Shown piece after piece: positions 15,752 through 24,999 of a DNA stretch of 42,759 bases (positions are counted from its first letter, which is position 1; every line of letters begins with the position of its first letter). Made by a program: the position numbers and the translations under genes. Under the pieces are notes generated by a model. The model saw nothing but the letters and a program-made list of their open reading frames with translations, made no database searches and had not been told where the DNA came from. Origin of the DNA: Sutterella sp. (GTDB lineage: Bacteria > Pseudomonadota > Gammaproteobacteria > Burkholderiales > Burkholderiaceae_F); contig JAHHRH010000009.1 in NCBI GenBank assembly GCA_020025915.1, positions 1 to 42,759 of the forward strand, read 5' to 3'.

Positions 15752-17050
15752 GTGGGTTCCAATCGTTTGTCTGACGACAAAGTTTCGTCATTAACGCCAA
15801 ACCAACCTGTATCGAAAGAATCGGCTTCTGTTCATACGGAAGAGGCCACTACCCCTAGTTTGGCTTCATCGGTTCGCCGTTCAACTCGTTTGGCGCTCAA
15901 ATCCAAACCAGTGAAAGAAGTCAAAGCGAAGCTGACGCCAGATGAGCTGAGTCGCCAAGCAGAGATGTTGATTCAGCGTCGCATGCAAAAAATGTCCGGC
16001 ATTATGAATGCCTCAAAAACTTTTAAAGCAGTGACTGAGAATTCGGCAGATGCACAGTTATTGACTGCCCAAGGTATGAGCGAAGTGAAGGGTATTTTGG
16101 ACAATGTCAAGAACCCTGGGAATGCTTCCAGCCAGAATCAGACGCGCGTGACGCCTGAGGCGTCGGATGACGACAATCGACAGCAGGGAGATGACAACGG
16201 ATTGACCGCTCTCACACAACAGACTTCGGCGTCCCGTGGTCGTCGAAAGGCTATGTCTGCTCAGGTTGCTCAAGAGGTTTTAAACGTGAGTGTTGATACT
16301 GAATGTAAGTGCCGTAAACGTACGGAGCCCGAAGCGACGGGTGATGATCAGATAGGTCGCGCTCATGAACGTGTAGATATGGTGTTAGGACTCGACCGTG
16401 TGCCTAAAACTAATTCACGTGGTCGTGCGACGCGTAATCGAATCATTGAGGCCGCTCGCCGTATTTTGATTGAGCAGGGTACTGACAAGCTCTCCATTGA
16501 CCGCGTGCTTGAAGAAGCGAAAGTGAGTAAAGGTTCCTTTATTCACCACTATCCTTCGCGTAGTGCTTTGATTGAAGCGTTGGTTGATTCCTATGCTCAG
16601 CACTTGGATGAAGTTCAGCGTGAGCTTGAACAAAAGGCACGTCTCTCGTCGAAGGTGCCTAGCCGCCTGCTTCGTGCGTACGGTGACTGGTATCGCGAAT
16701 TTAGCGAAGGTCGAATTGACCGTGGGATTTCGCCGTTTGCTGCATTGGCTGTGGCTTCGCCCGAAAATCGACAGCTGATGACGCCGGTTCGTTGCTGGTA
16801 TCGCGAGTACTTCAATCGTGTGAAGCGTGAGCCGTGCGGTCCGACGACGGCCCTTATTGTGACTTTGGCTTATGACGCCCTGTTCTTCCATCATCTGTTG
16901 GGCACTGATGTGCTCACGTCTTCGGAAAAGCGTCGTATTGTTGAAGGTCTTGAGCGCTTAAGTGGGAATATCACGCATTCTTGCTCTGCGCCTGATTTTG
17001 ATCCAGACCTCAGGTTAGAAGCAACGGGTGATGATGCCAGTGATGAGTAA
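15752..17050 (+). CDS. TetR-family regulator with a long disordered N-terminal extension
   Basis: The C-terminal 208 residues are a normal TetR regulator. The HTH begins at about residue 225 (RATRNRIIEAARRILIEQG...GSFIHHYPSRSALIEAL), followed by a ligand domain of the FAALAVASPENRQLM type. Residues 1-224 are unusual for the family: rich in Ser, Thr, Lys, Glu, Asp and Gln, with a basic stretch (RSTRLALKSKPVKEVKAK), one predicted helix around 65-82 and acidic words EASDDD and EATGDD; EATGDD recurs at the very C-terminus. Start is GTG with no Shine-Dalgarno site, and an in-frame stop lies 10 codons upstream, so the start cannot move far 5'. A shorter product from ATG 16379 is possible but also lacks a ribosome site. 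Targets unknown. Confidence 0.8.
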   Translation: MGSNRLSDDKVSSLTPNQPVSKESASVHTEEATTPSLASSVRRSTRLALKSKPVKEVKAKLTPDELSRQAEMLIQRRMQKMSGIMNASKTFKAVTENSADAQLLTAQGMSEVKGILDNVKNPGNASSQNQTRVTPEASDDDNRQQGDDNGLTALTQQTSASRGRRKAMSAQVAQEVLNVSVDTECKCRKRTEPEATGDDQIGRAHERVDMVLGLDRVPKTNSRGRATRNRIIEAARRILIEQGTDKLSIDRVLEEAKVSKGSFIHHYPSRSALIEALVDSYAQHLDEVQRELEQKARLSSKVPSRLLRAYGDWYREFSEGRIDRGISPFAALAVASPENRQLMTPVRCWYREYFNRVKREPCGPTTALIVTLAYDALFFHHLLGTDVLTSSEKRRIVEGLERLSGNITHSCSAPDFDPDLRLEATGDDASDE

Positions 17051-17836
17051 TCTCGCAGCTTCAGGCATGAGGCGATTAGCTTCGACGAGATCGAGTAACT
17101 GATGAATAGTGAAGCACGCAAAACTGTCTGCTTCACCATCTAGGTTTGTCGGTGTCACTTCAGAGGGGACGGTAAGAAGAAAGCTTGCTGTCCTTTCTTG
17201 CATCCAGCCTTCAGGCACCAAACATTGGCAATTGAAGTCTAGCGAAGGGAGTGGTTTGAGGATTTGAATATTGGCATCAATCCCTGCTTCTTCGTGGAGC
17301 TCACGAATCATGGATGTGAGTGGTGTTTCACCCTCAGACATTATGCCGGCGGCCAGGTTGTCCCATAGGCCTGGACCAATGGGTTTATTGGGGCTACGAC
17401 GTTGAAGCCAAAAGCGACCGTCAGGAGTGATGGCAATTAAGCGAACGACACGTGTCGAAAGGCCCAAAGTGCGAAAGACTGAACGTTCCGCTTGTGCGAT
17501 AGTTAGACCTTCTTCGGTGAGAATGTCGAGTTTTTCGTTGCGACGTTGTTGCGTCATGCCGAGCGCTTCAAGGCGCAAGGTGACCTTATCTAATGCATGA
17601 GCTCGTGCGTACGGTGTAGATGGCGCAATGAGTCTGAAGGTATTTTGTTTGGTCTCTTTTAGGTATTGGGCAAGCACGGGATCATGACGAAAGACGCTCA
17701 TGACCCTTGGTGTGAGTTGACCAACTGCGTGACCGTCAATGACAAAAGTCCCGAGGGGTTCGGGGCTCTGTTGACATGTACGAGTCCGAAGGTACGATTG
17801 AAGTCTTCGGACTCGATCCATGAATGTCTGTGGCAT
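17015..17836 (-). CDS. Nudix hydrolase with DUF4743-type N-terminal domain
   Basis: A 273-residue hydrolase of nucleoside-diphosphate-X compounds. The complete Nudix box G-X5-E-X7-REL-X-EE-X-G-I lies at residues 164-186. The N-terminal 120 residues resemble the DUF4743 domain found in Nudix proteins related to thiamine pyrophosphokinase, so a thiamine-related or generic housecleaning substrate is possible. The start codon overlaps the lysS stop (TAATG), suggesting translational coupling. Its 3' end overlaps the end of the convergent TetR gene by 36 bases, with no terminator between them. Confidence 0.85.
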   Translation of the reverse strand: MPQTFMDRVRRLQSYLRTRTCQQSPEPLGTFVIDGHAVGQLTPRVMSVFRHDPVLAQYLKETKQNTFRLIAPSTPYARAHALDKVTLRLEALGMTQQRRNEKLDILTEEGLTIAQAERSVFRTLGLSTRVVRLIAITPDGRFWLQRRSPNKPIGPGLWDNLAAGIMSEGETPLTSMIRELHEEAGIDANIQILKPLPSLDFNCQCLVPEGWMQERTASFLLTVPSEVTPTNLDGEADSFACFTIHQLLDLVEANRLMPEAARLLITGIITRCF

Positions 17837-19362
17837 TAGCCGATCAGACCTGCTTCGGGACGCATATGCGGGAAGAGCAACACGTCGCGAATCGTCGGGG
17901 CATCCGTCAGGAGCATGATGAAGCGGTCAATACCAACGCCGCAACCAGCGGTCGGGGGAAGGCCATATTCCAAAGCACGGATGTAGTCGGCGTCATAATA
18001 CATGGCTTCGTCGTCGCCGTGGTTCTTGGCATCAGCCTGGGCCTTAAAGCGAGCAGCCTGGTCGTCCGGATCATTCAATTCGGAGAAGCCGTTACCCAAT
18101 TCGCGGCCGCCGATGAAGAGTTCGAAACGTTCCGTGATGTCGTGGTCAGTATCAGAGGCGCGAGCGAGCGGAGAGATTTCCGTCGGGTAGTCAATGATGA
18201 AGGTCGGCTGGATGAGCTTAGCTTCAGCGGTTTCTTCAAAGAGCGCCATCTGAAGAGCACCAAGGCCCACGTATTCTGGCTGCGGTTCGCCTAAACGAGT
18301 CAATTCGGAGCGCAAGAATTCGGCGTCATTCAACTGTTCGTCCGTGTAACCTGGGGCGTACTTCTTGATGGCTTCAATCGGGGTAAGACGATCAAAGGGC
18401 TTTTCAAGATTGATTTCCTGCCCCTGGTATTGAAGAATGGCGCTACCTGTGGCTTCTTGAGCAACCGTGCGAAGGAGGGATTCAGTAAAGGCCATCTGAT
18501 CGCGATAGGTCCAGTACGTCGCATAGAATTCCATCATCGTGAATTCAGGGTTGTGACGAACAGAGACGCCTTCATTACGGAAGTTACGGTTGATTTCGAA
18601 AACGCGTTCGAAACCACCCACCACGAGACGCTTCAGATAAAGTTCCGGCGCAATACGCAGGTACATATCCATGTCGAGGGCATTGTGATGCGTGATGAAG
18701 GGCTTGGCATTAGCACCCCCCGGGATCGGATGCAACATTGGGGTTTCGACTTCAAGGAAGCGGTTCGAAAGCATGAAGTTGCGAATAGCAGCGATAGCCT
18801 TCGAACGAATGAGGAAGCGATGACGGGATTCTTCATTCATGATGAGGTCGACATAGCGCTGGCGATAGCACATTTCGGTGTCGCAAAGCCCCTTGTGCTT
18901 ATCAGGCAACGGACGAATGTTCTTCGTCATCAAGCGTAATTCAGAGGCGCGAATGGAGAGCTCGCCCGTCTTCGTGCGGAAAAGCGTACCCTTCACGGCC
19001 ACGATGTCACCGAGGTCAAACGTCTTCCAAGCGGCGTAGGCTTCTTCGCCGATATCGCCCTTGGTGATGAAGTACTGCATGTCGCCCGTGAAATCACGAA
19101 CGGTGGCAAAGCTGGCCTTACCCATGATGCGCTTGAGCATCATGCGACCAGAGCAAGCCACCTGAGGCTTCAGGTTTTCGAGTTCTTCAGCAGAGACGTC
19201 CTGATACTTGGCGCGAATGTCGCCAAAGAGGTCAGTACGTTCAAAGTCGTTGGGATAAGCAACGCCAAGAGCACGCAAAGCAGCTAACTTGGCGCGACGT
19301 TCAGCAATAATGTGGTTCTCTTCTTCCGCCATCTGAGTGGCGGATTGAATCTGTTCAGACAT
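17836..19362 (-). CDS. lysS: Lysyl-tRNA synthetase (class II)
   Basis: Charges tRNA-Lys. It is a 508-residue class IIb enzyme with an N-terminal OB-fold anticodon domain (ACSGRMMLKRIMGKASFATV region). Motif 2 reads FEINRNFRNEGVSVRHNPEF with EFTMMEFY following, and motif 3 is GCGVGIDRFIMLLTD. The ATG at 19362 gives MSEQIQS and has AGGAAAG upstream, so it is preferred over 19404. It lies 76 bases behind prfB, the common prfB-lysS order. Confidence 0.97.
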   Translation of the reverse strand: MSEQIQSATQMAEEENHIIAERRAKLAALRALGVAYPNDFERTDLFGDIRAKYQDVSAEELENLKPQVACSGRMMLKRIMGKASFATVRDFTGDMQYFITKGDIGEEAYAAWKTFDLGDIVAVKGTLFRTKTGELSIRASELRLMTKNIRPLPDKHKGLCDTEMCYRQRYVDLIMNEESRHRFLIRSKAIAAIRNFMLSNRFLEVETPMLHPIPGGANAKPFITHHNALDMDMYLRIAPELYLKRLVVGGFERVFEINRNFRNEGVSVRHNPEFTMMEFYATYWTYRDQMAFTESLLRTVAQEATGSAILQYQGQEINLEKPFDRLTPIEAIKKYAPGYTDEQLNDAEFLRSELTRLGEPQPEYVGLGALQMALFEETAEAKLIQPTFIIDYPTEISPLARASDTDHDITERFELFIGGRELGNGFSELNDPDDQAARFKAQADAKNHGDDEAMYYDADYIRALEYGLPPTAGCGVGIDRFIMLLTDAPTIRDVLLFPHMRPEAGLIG

Positions 19363-19438
19363 TTTCTTTCCTGTCGTAATGTGAAGAATCAGCGTTTTAC
19401 CCACGCAAAGCGCTAACCTTGTCTATACGGGGCGTGAA

Positions 19439-20549
19439 TTAACCGCCAATACCATTCTTAAGCGAAGCTTCGACGAACTGGTCGAGGTCGCCATCAAGGA
19501 CGGCGCCCGTGTTACCCGTTTCAACGTTCGTACGGAGGTCCTTTACGCGAGATTGGTCGAGCACGTAGCTACGGATCTGGTGACCCCAACCGATGTCGGA
19601 CTTGGACTCTTCAAGCTTGGCCTGTTCTTCCATGCGCTTACGCATTTCGTGTTCATAGAGCTTTGCTTTGAGCTGCTGCATGGCCTTTTCGCGATTGCGA
19701 TGCTGCGAGCGGTCGTCCTGACAGATCGTGATGATACCCGTCGGGATATGGTGAATACGAACGGCGGATTCAGTCTTTTGAATATGCTGACCACCAGCGC
19801 CAGAGGCACGGAACACGTCGATCGAGAGGTCTGCCGGATTGATTTCGATTTCGATCGAATCGTCAACTTCGGGATAGACGTAAACGGACGTAAAGGACGT
19901 ATGACGACGAGCGTTGGAGTCAAACGGACTTTTACGAACGAGACGATGAATACCCGTTTCGGTACGCAAGGTGCCGTAAGCCCATTCGCCTTCGATATAG
20001 AGTGTGCAAGACTTGATGCCAGCGACTTCTCCCGGGCTTTCTTCTTCAAGCGTCACCTTGAAGCCCTTACGTTCGGCGTATCGCATGTACATACGTTCAA
20101 GCATGCTTGCCCAGTCTTGTGCTTCAGTACCGCCAGCGCCAGCCTGGATTTCCAGGTAGCAGTTGGACGGATCCATCGGCTGATTGAACATGCGCTTGAA
20201 TTCAAGCTTTGCGACTTCAGTTTCAATGGCCTCGACGTCCTGGCCAACGGCTTCTAGCGTTTTCCAGTCTTCTTCTGCCATGGAGAGCTCAAAGAGCTCA
20301 GCTGCATCATTGATGCCCGAGGTTAAGGTGTTAAAGCTACCGACGATATCGTCAAGCAACTTCTTTTCTTTGCTGATTTCTTGGGCATGCTTCGGATCAT
20401 TCCAGAGATCCGGGTTTTCAACCTCGCGGTTGACTTCTTCTAGACGGCGCGCTTTGCGATCGACGTCAAAGATACCCCCGAAGTTCGGTCAGACGGCGGG
20501 TGAGGTCGTCTGTAAGGTTCTGAATCTGATTGATGCGTTCGACTTCCAT
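19439..20549 (-). CDS. prfB: Peptide chain release factor 2, with programmed +1 frameshift
   Basis: RF2 ends translation at UGA and UAA. The reading frame begins at ATG 20549 (MEVERINQIQ), reaches an in-frame TGA at 20466-20468 after 27 codons, and continues in the +1 frame (from GAC at 20467) to the stop at 19439, giving 369 residues in all. The downstream part has the SPF anticodon-like tripeptide (RKSPFDSNARRH) and the catalytic GGQ (GAGGQHIQKTES). This is the known autoregulation: low RF2 lets the ribosome shift past its own stop. The gene should not be called broken or started at the internal methionine at 20359. Confidence 0.96.
20465..20480 (-). promoter_or_regulatory. RF2 programmed frameshift signal
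   Basis: On the minus strand the sequence CGGGGGTATCTTTGAC matches the canonical element: a Shine-Dalgarno-like GGGGG, a 3-base spacer, the slippery CTT codon, the TGA stop and a following C that weakens termination. Confidence 0.95.
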
Positions 20550-20650
20550 CTTGTCACTCTTTTAGTACATATGAAATTGAAAAAGCCGCTGTCGTGTGTT
20601 GAAAAAGGCAAACACAATGAAGAATCCGACAGGGCTACGAAAATAGAAAG

Positions 20651-20680
20651 ATTATAGAGCGAAAGCGCCTCCCGTTTCGA
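20651..20680 (-). promoter_or_regulatory. Possible promoter of prfB-lysS
   Basis: On the minus strand a perfect TATAAT (20651-20656) has a weak TCGAAA -35 (20675-20680) 18 bases upstream. It overlaps the hairpin behind recJ and would give a 5' leader of about 95 bases. Confidence 0.4.
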
Positions 20681-20695
20681 CCGAGAAAGGCGCTT
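20663..20695 (-). terminator. Probable terminator behind recJ
   Basis: On the minus strand AAGCGCCT and AGGCGCTT arms form an 8-bp stem, with only a short T tract (TTTCGC) behind it. It is positioned just past the recJ stop, so partial termination is likely. Confidence 0.5.
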
Positions 20696-20719
20696 AGTGT
20701 GATGCAAAAAAGCAGAAAA

Positions 20720-22414
20720 TCAAAGTTCCGCGGCTTCGATGACAAGTTGGACCGTGCGGCGACCCTTGAATTCATTGATGTTGGGACGATAAGCAAGGCG
20801 AACAATGTCGGGCAACGTCTCGGTAAAGCGGAAGAAAATTGCTTCGAAACGCTGACTACCGAGCTCTAAGATGAGCTTGAGGTGCGCATCTTTGAGAATC
20901 GTTTGGCGAATGACTTTAAATTCGTTAGCAAAAATGGGCGCGTCAAAGCCTTGCCCCCAAATTTGTTTTTCGATGGCGTAGACGAGGCTTTCAGAAATCT
21001 CATCAGGCGCTAACCCCCCATCGGTATAGATGACACGTTCAAAGACCGAAGGGTCAGTCATGCTGCGAACGGTGTCTTCAAAAAACTTTTGAAAGTCACT
21101 GAGATACTCCGTTCGAAGCGTAAGCCCAGCAGCCATCGCGTGCCCCCCAAAACGAATGATTGCATTGGGTAAACGTTTATTGACGAGGTCGAGCGCGTCG
21201 CGCAAATGAATGCCTGGAATTGAACGCCCCGAACCTTTGAGCTGCCCATCATCAGACGGGGCAAAGACAATCGTGGGACGATTGGTTTTTTCTTTGAGTC
21301 GAGAAGCCACCAAACCGACCACGCCTTCATTAAAGCACTCATCGTAGAGCGAAAGTGTTGCACACTTTTCGACATCGTAGCGGGACAGGGCAATTTCTGC
21401 GGCCTGCTGCATTTCGATCTCAAGTTCTTGGCGAGCGACATTAAAGTCATTGAGACTTCGAGCAAGGTCAAGCGCTTCGGCGGGGTCATCGGTCAAGAGA
21501 CAATGAATCCCGTTTTCCATGGTGTCGAGACGGCCAGCTGCGTTAATGCGTGGCCCCAACGCAAAGCCAAAGTCACGCACGCTAGCGACTTCTTGCTTTT
21601 TGCCCGCTACAGCGAACAAGGCCGAAATGCCTGCATGGGTTCGTCCCATGCGAATACGGCGAAGCCCTTGAGAGACAAGAATACGGTTATTTTTGTCGAG
21701 TTTGACGACGTCAGCGACCGTGCCAAGGGCAACCAGGTCAACCAGCGTGTCGAGGCGTGGCTGCGTTTGATGAGTGTAGACACCACGTTCACGAAGTAAA
21801 GCGCGTAGGGCCAAAAGCACGTAATACATGACGCCAACCCCAGCGAGTGTTTTCGACGGGAAGGTCGAATCGACTAAGTTAGGGTTCACAATGCACACAG
21901 CTGGCGGTAATTCCGCTCCTGGCAAATGGTGATCCGTCACGATGACATCAATCCCCAAGGCATTCGCATGACGTACGGCCGCAGCTGAAGAGATGCCATT
22001 ATCAACCGTCACCAAGAGGTTGGGTTTTTGGGGTTGTTGTGCGAGCAAATCAACGACCGTGGTCGAAAGCCCATACCCATGAAGCACGCGATGAGGCACG
22101 AAAAAGGATGAACGTATTCCCATCATAGAGAGACCACGCATGGCGACAGCACACGCAGTTGCCCCATCACAGTCATAATCGGCCACGATCGTCACGTGTT
22201 CGTGACGTTCTCTTGCGAGTGCAAGACGTTCTGCGGCTGCATGCGTGCCTTCTAATAGACTAGGAGGTAACATGGCCTTCCATTCTTGGTCGAGTTCCGT
22301 TGCATCGTGAATACCTCGAGCGGCAAGCGCACGAGCTATAGGTGGCGAGTAGCCTGCATCAGTGAGTCGACGTGCACTAGTCATGTCATAGTCACGAATC
22401 AAGATTCGAGTCAT
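20720..22414 (-). CDS. recJ: Single-stranded-DNA-specific exonuclease RecJ
   Basis: A 5'-3' exonuclease on single-stranded DNA, used in recombination, mismatch and base-excision repair. The 564 residues show the DHH-family metal motifs: VADYDCDG (about residues 78-84), LVTVDNGIS, VIVTDHHLPG (about 151-160) and ALGPRINAAGRLDTM, followed by a DHHA1 domain (GSGRSIPGIHLRDAL...GGHAMAAGLTL). The start codon directly follows the stop of the upstream rpfE-like gene (TAAATG), implying coupling. The order rpfE-recJ-prfB-lysS is common in this group. Confidence 0.96.
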   Translation of the reverse strand: MTRILIRDYDMTSARRLTDAGYSPPIARALAARGIHDATELDQEWKAMLPPSLLEGTHAAAERLALARERHEHVTIVADYDCDGATACAVAMRGLSMMGIRSSFFVPHRVLHGYGLSTTVVDLLAQQPQKPNLLVTVDNGISSAAAVRHANALGIDVIVTDHHLPGAELPPAVCIVNPNLVDSTFPSKTLAGVGVMYYVLLALRALLRERGVYTHQTQPRLDTLVDLVALGTVADVVKLDKNNRILVSQGLRRIRMGRTHAGISALFAVAGKKQEVASVRDFGFALGPRINAAGRLDTMENGIHCLLTDDPAEALDLARSLNDFNVARQELEIEMQQAAEIALSRYDVEKCATLSLYDECFNEGVVGLVASRLKEKTNRPTIVFAPSDDGQLKGSGRSIPGIHLRDALDLVNKRLPNAIIRFGGHAMAAGLTLRTEYLSDFQKFFEDTVRSMTDPSVFERVIYTDGGLAPDEISESLVYAIEKQIWGQGFDAPIFANEFKVIRQTILKDAHLKLILELGSQRFEAIFFRFTETLPDIVRLAYRPNINEFKGRRTVQLVIEAAEL

Positions 22415-23491
22415 TTAAGCTTCTCCTTCTTGATAGCAATCAGGACACCAGGCACTGGGTGCTAACTTTGACTTACGACGGAAAAGTCGATCCATCAAAC
22501 CAGTTTCAGCAGACGCAAGAGTCACTGCTCCTGTTTCACCGAAGGCGACAGTAAGCACGGTATCAGCTTCAAAACGTAGAGCATCTTCACGATACTGTTT
22601 GAGTTTTTGTGCGACGATCGGGAGTGCTTGAGCCCATGCGTCCCAGTTTTGGGTCAACCATGGGGCGTAGAGGTCTTCAATCACCGCAATGATGTCGCCG
22701 TGTGGGGCGTCTGGCCAATGGCCTTCATCACGACCTAAACGTTCAATCAGAATGCCAGCGGCATTAGCCCAACCGCGAACCGCGTCATCGTTTGTGGCGA
22801 CGCTACGAATGAGGGTGGGTGGAAAAAAGAGCTCTTCGTGACCACCACCAGAAATCCATACGCCATCAATGGTGGCTAAGCCTTTGGTGCGTCGTTCGAG
22901 GTTGATCGGGTGTGTGGTCAAAATGGTTTCGATTTCTTTCAGCATTTGACGCACGTCGTTTGCGGCGGCACCTTCAAGACGCGCTTCGTTAGGGGGGAGC
23001 CCTGAGAGCGCCATGGCAGGTGTTGTCGTGAGCGCCCAGTCTTCGCGACGCGTCAAGAACCAGTGACAGTCCCAAATTTGTAGGCGTAGCCCTGCTTTGA
23101 GAAAGATGGGTTCAATGGCAAACGTGAGTTGCATAAAGGTCGAGTCATCGAGTTGAGGACGATTGGGCGAAATTCGACCTTCGATCAGCGTGTAGGGAGT
23201 TAAACACCAAAGTTCAGGCGCTTGTTCACGGCCTCCTAAGGCGAGCCAACGCCAAGGTGCTTCGTGCGGCAACGAGGCTCGACGGGTAATGACTTTCCAA
23301 AGCCAAACCAGATGAGGGGCGCGACGGTAGCAACCGTGATCGAACACTTGGGGCACAGCCTGGCCTGCTCCTTCACCGATCGATTCAATGGCTTCGCGGC
23401 TTTCGGTCGGTAAGCTCGCTAGAATGCGCTCGGCGTCATGGGAAGGCAAGCGAGCACCGGGAATAAGAAGAAAAGCTTTGTTGTCACTCAT
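22415..23491 (-). CDS. RpfE-type protein of unknown biochemical role
   Basis: A 358-residue soluble protein. The N-terminal LLIPGARLPS, the Trp-rich middle (PHLVWLWKVITRR, APWRWLALGGRE) and the region DCHWFLTRRED match what I recall of the family annotated as RpfE-type regulatory protein, which sits directly upstream of recJ in Xanthomonas and Burkholderiales. The C-terminus ends in a WCPDCY cysteine pair, which could bind a metal. There is no signal peptide or membrane segment. The function in the cell is not established; the position argues for co-expression with recJ. Confidence 0.7.
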   Translation of the reverse strand: MSDNKAFLLIPGARLPSHDAERILASLPTESREAIESIGEGAGQAVPQVFDHGCYRRAPHLVWLWKVITRRASLPHEAPWRWLALGGREQAPELWCLTPYTLIEGRISPNRPQLDDSTFMQLTFAIEPIFLKAGLRLQIWDCHWFLTRREDWALTTTPAMALSGLPPNEARLEGAAANDVRQMLKEIETILTTHPINLERRTKGLATIDGVWISGGGHEELFFPPTLIRSVATNDDAVRGWANAAGILIERLGRDEGHWPDAPHGDIIAVIEDLYAPWLTQNWDAWAQALPIVAQKLKQYREDALRFEADTVLTVAFGETGAVTLASAETGLMDRLFRRKSKLAPSAWCPDCYQEGEA

Positions 23492-23678
23492 AGAAAATTT
23501 TGCATGGCTTGAGCAATGAGAAGGTGTGCCTTAGAGACCTAACAGGGCGAGTCCAACAAGTGGTTGGGCTAGCGCGCAAACACATAAACTCATTCGAACT
23601 ACTTTGAACGCCCTCATGTTTGAAACAAACTTTCTCTTCATCTGGAGGGTGTTAAAAGTTTTTGACATAGTTTCAGCA

Positions 23679-23706
23679 TTGTAACGGGAGCAGAGCAGGC
23701 TAGAAT
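23679..23706 (+). promoter_or_regulatory. Possible promoter of the lolC-lolD operon
   Basis: TTGTAA (23679-23684) and TAGAAT (23701-23706) are 16 bases apart, 33 bases before the GTG start. A TTGACA at 23662-23667 has no matching -10 and was not chosen. Confidence 0.45.
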
Positions 23707-23739
23707 GAGAAGCTTCCCAACTTCATCGAAGATTCTCCC

Positions 23740-24999
23740 GTGAAGATCCCCTATGAACTGACCATTGGTCTTACTTATACGCGCGCTGGACGTCGCGGTC
23801 GTCGTAAAGACCGCTTTATGTCTTTTATTTCTGGTATGTCGGTTACCTCGATTGCCTTGGGCGTCGCAGCCTTAATTATTGTGTTGTCTGTGATGAACGG
23901 CTTCCAGAAGGAAGTCCGTGACCGTATGCTAGGCGTCATTGCGCATATTGAAGTCGCAAGTGTGACAGGTACGATGTCGGATTGGCAAAGTGTCGCAGCG
24001 AAAGTGACTGAAAATCCCGAAGTCTTGGCGGCGGCCCCTTATGTGCAAGGGCAAGGGCTCCTCAATTCAGGCACGGTTGTTCGAGGAGCGCTCATCAAAG
24101 GGATTGATCCTAAGACTGAACCGGGCGTGAGTGATATCGCTGACCACCTCGAAGGGGTGCCGTCTCTTGACGTTCTAAAGCCTGGTGAATTCGGTATTTT
24201 GTTGGGTCGAGATTTGGCTCATGCGTTGCGCGTGCGCCCGGGCGACCGCGTGGCCATGATGGTACCGCAAGGCAATGTGACGCCAGCAGGGCTAGTGCCT
24301 CGAATGAAACAGTTCACGGTACGAGGTTATTTGTCTTCAGGTCACTATGAATACGATAGCTCCATGGCGATCGTTAACATGAAGGACGCTGCGGCGCTTT
24401 TTAGAACAGGGGGCCCTCAAGGCTTACGTGTACGTGTCGCTGATATGGATCGTGCACCTATCATCGCGCGTACGTTAGTCAACGAATTGCCGTACGGCAC
24501 CTATGCGACAGACTGGTCTCGTCAGAATCGCACTTGGTTTGCGGCTGTGCAAGTCGAAAAGCGCATGATGGGCATTATTCTGTTCTTGATTGTTTTGGTG
24601 GGTGCCTTTGGTTTGGTGTCGGCATTGGTGATGACTGTCAAAGAAAAGCAAGCTGACATTGCCATTTTGCGTACCTTGGGGGCGAGTGAAGGCGCCATTA
24701 TGCGCATCTTCGTGATTCAAGGTACGATCGTAGGATTAATCGGGGTTGCTGTGGGCGTAGGTGTTGGCCTTTTGGTCGCAGAAAACGTGGGTGCGATTGT
24801 GAGCAGTATCGAGCAACTCTTTAATGTTGAATTCTTGCCGAAGTCCATCTACTTTATTTCTGATATGCCGTCTGATCCACGCATGTCTGATGTCATTCCG
24901 ATTGCAGTTTTCTCTTTCTTATTAAGTCTTGCTGCGACACTCTATCCGAGCTGGCGCGCGGCGCGCACACAACCTGCGGAGGCCCTTCGCTATGAGTAA
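23740..24999 (+). CDS. lolC: Lipoprotein-releasing system permease LolC/LolE family
   Basis: Inner-membrane ABC permease that, with LolD, extracts outer-membrane lipoproteins and hands them to LolA. The 419-residue protein has an N-terminal membrane helix (SVTSIALGVAALIIVLSVMNG, about residues 34-54), a large periplasmic domain, and three C-terminal membrane helices in the FtsX-like domain, ending SWRAARTQPAEALRYE. Start is GTG. Only one permease gene is present before lolD, so the transporter may be a homodimer or LolF-like form, unless a second gene lies elsewhere. Confidence 0.93.
   Translation: MKIPYELTIGLTYTRAGRRGRRKDRFMSFISGMSVTSIALGVAALIIVLSVMNGFQKEVRDRMLGVIAHIEVASVTGTMSDWQSVAAKVTENPEVLAAAPYVQGQGLLNSGTVVRGALIKGIDPKTEPGVSDIADHLEGVPSLDVLKPGEFGILLGRDLAHALRVRPGDRVAMMVPQGNVTPAGLVPRMKQFTVRGYLSSGHYEYDSSMAIVNMKDAAALFRTGGPQGLRVRVADMDRAPIIARTLVNELPYGTYATDWSRQNRTWFAAVQVEKRMMGIILFLIVLVGAFGLVSALVMTVKEKQADIAILRTLGASEGAIMRIFVIQGTIVGLIGVAVGVGVGLLVAENVGAIVSSIEQLFNVEFLPKSIYFISDMPSDPRMSDVIPIAVFSFLLSLAATLYPSWRAARTQPAEALRYE

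Noticed and set aside
20359..20549. prfB as a frameshifted pseudogene
   Set aside because: The break falls exactly at the canonical RF2 recoding site, so it is programmed and functional.
23662..23667. TTGACA as -35 box of lolC
   Set aside because: No -10-like hexamer at 16-18 bases; the TTGTAA/TAGAAT pair fits better.
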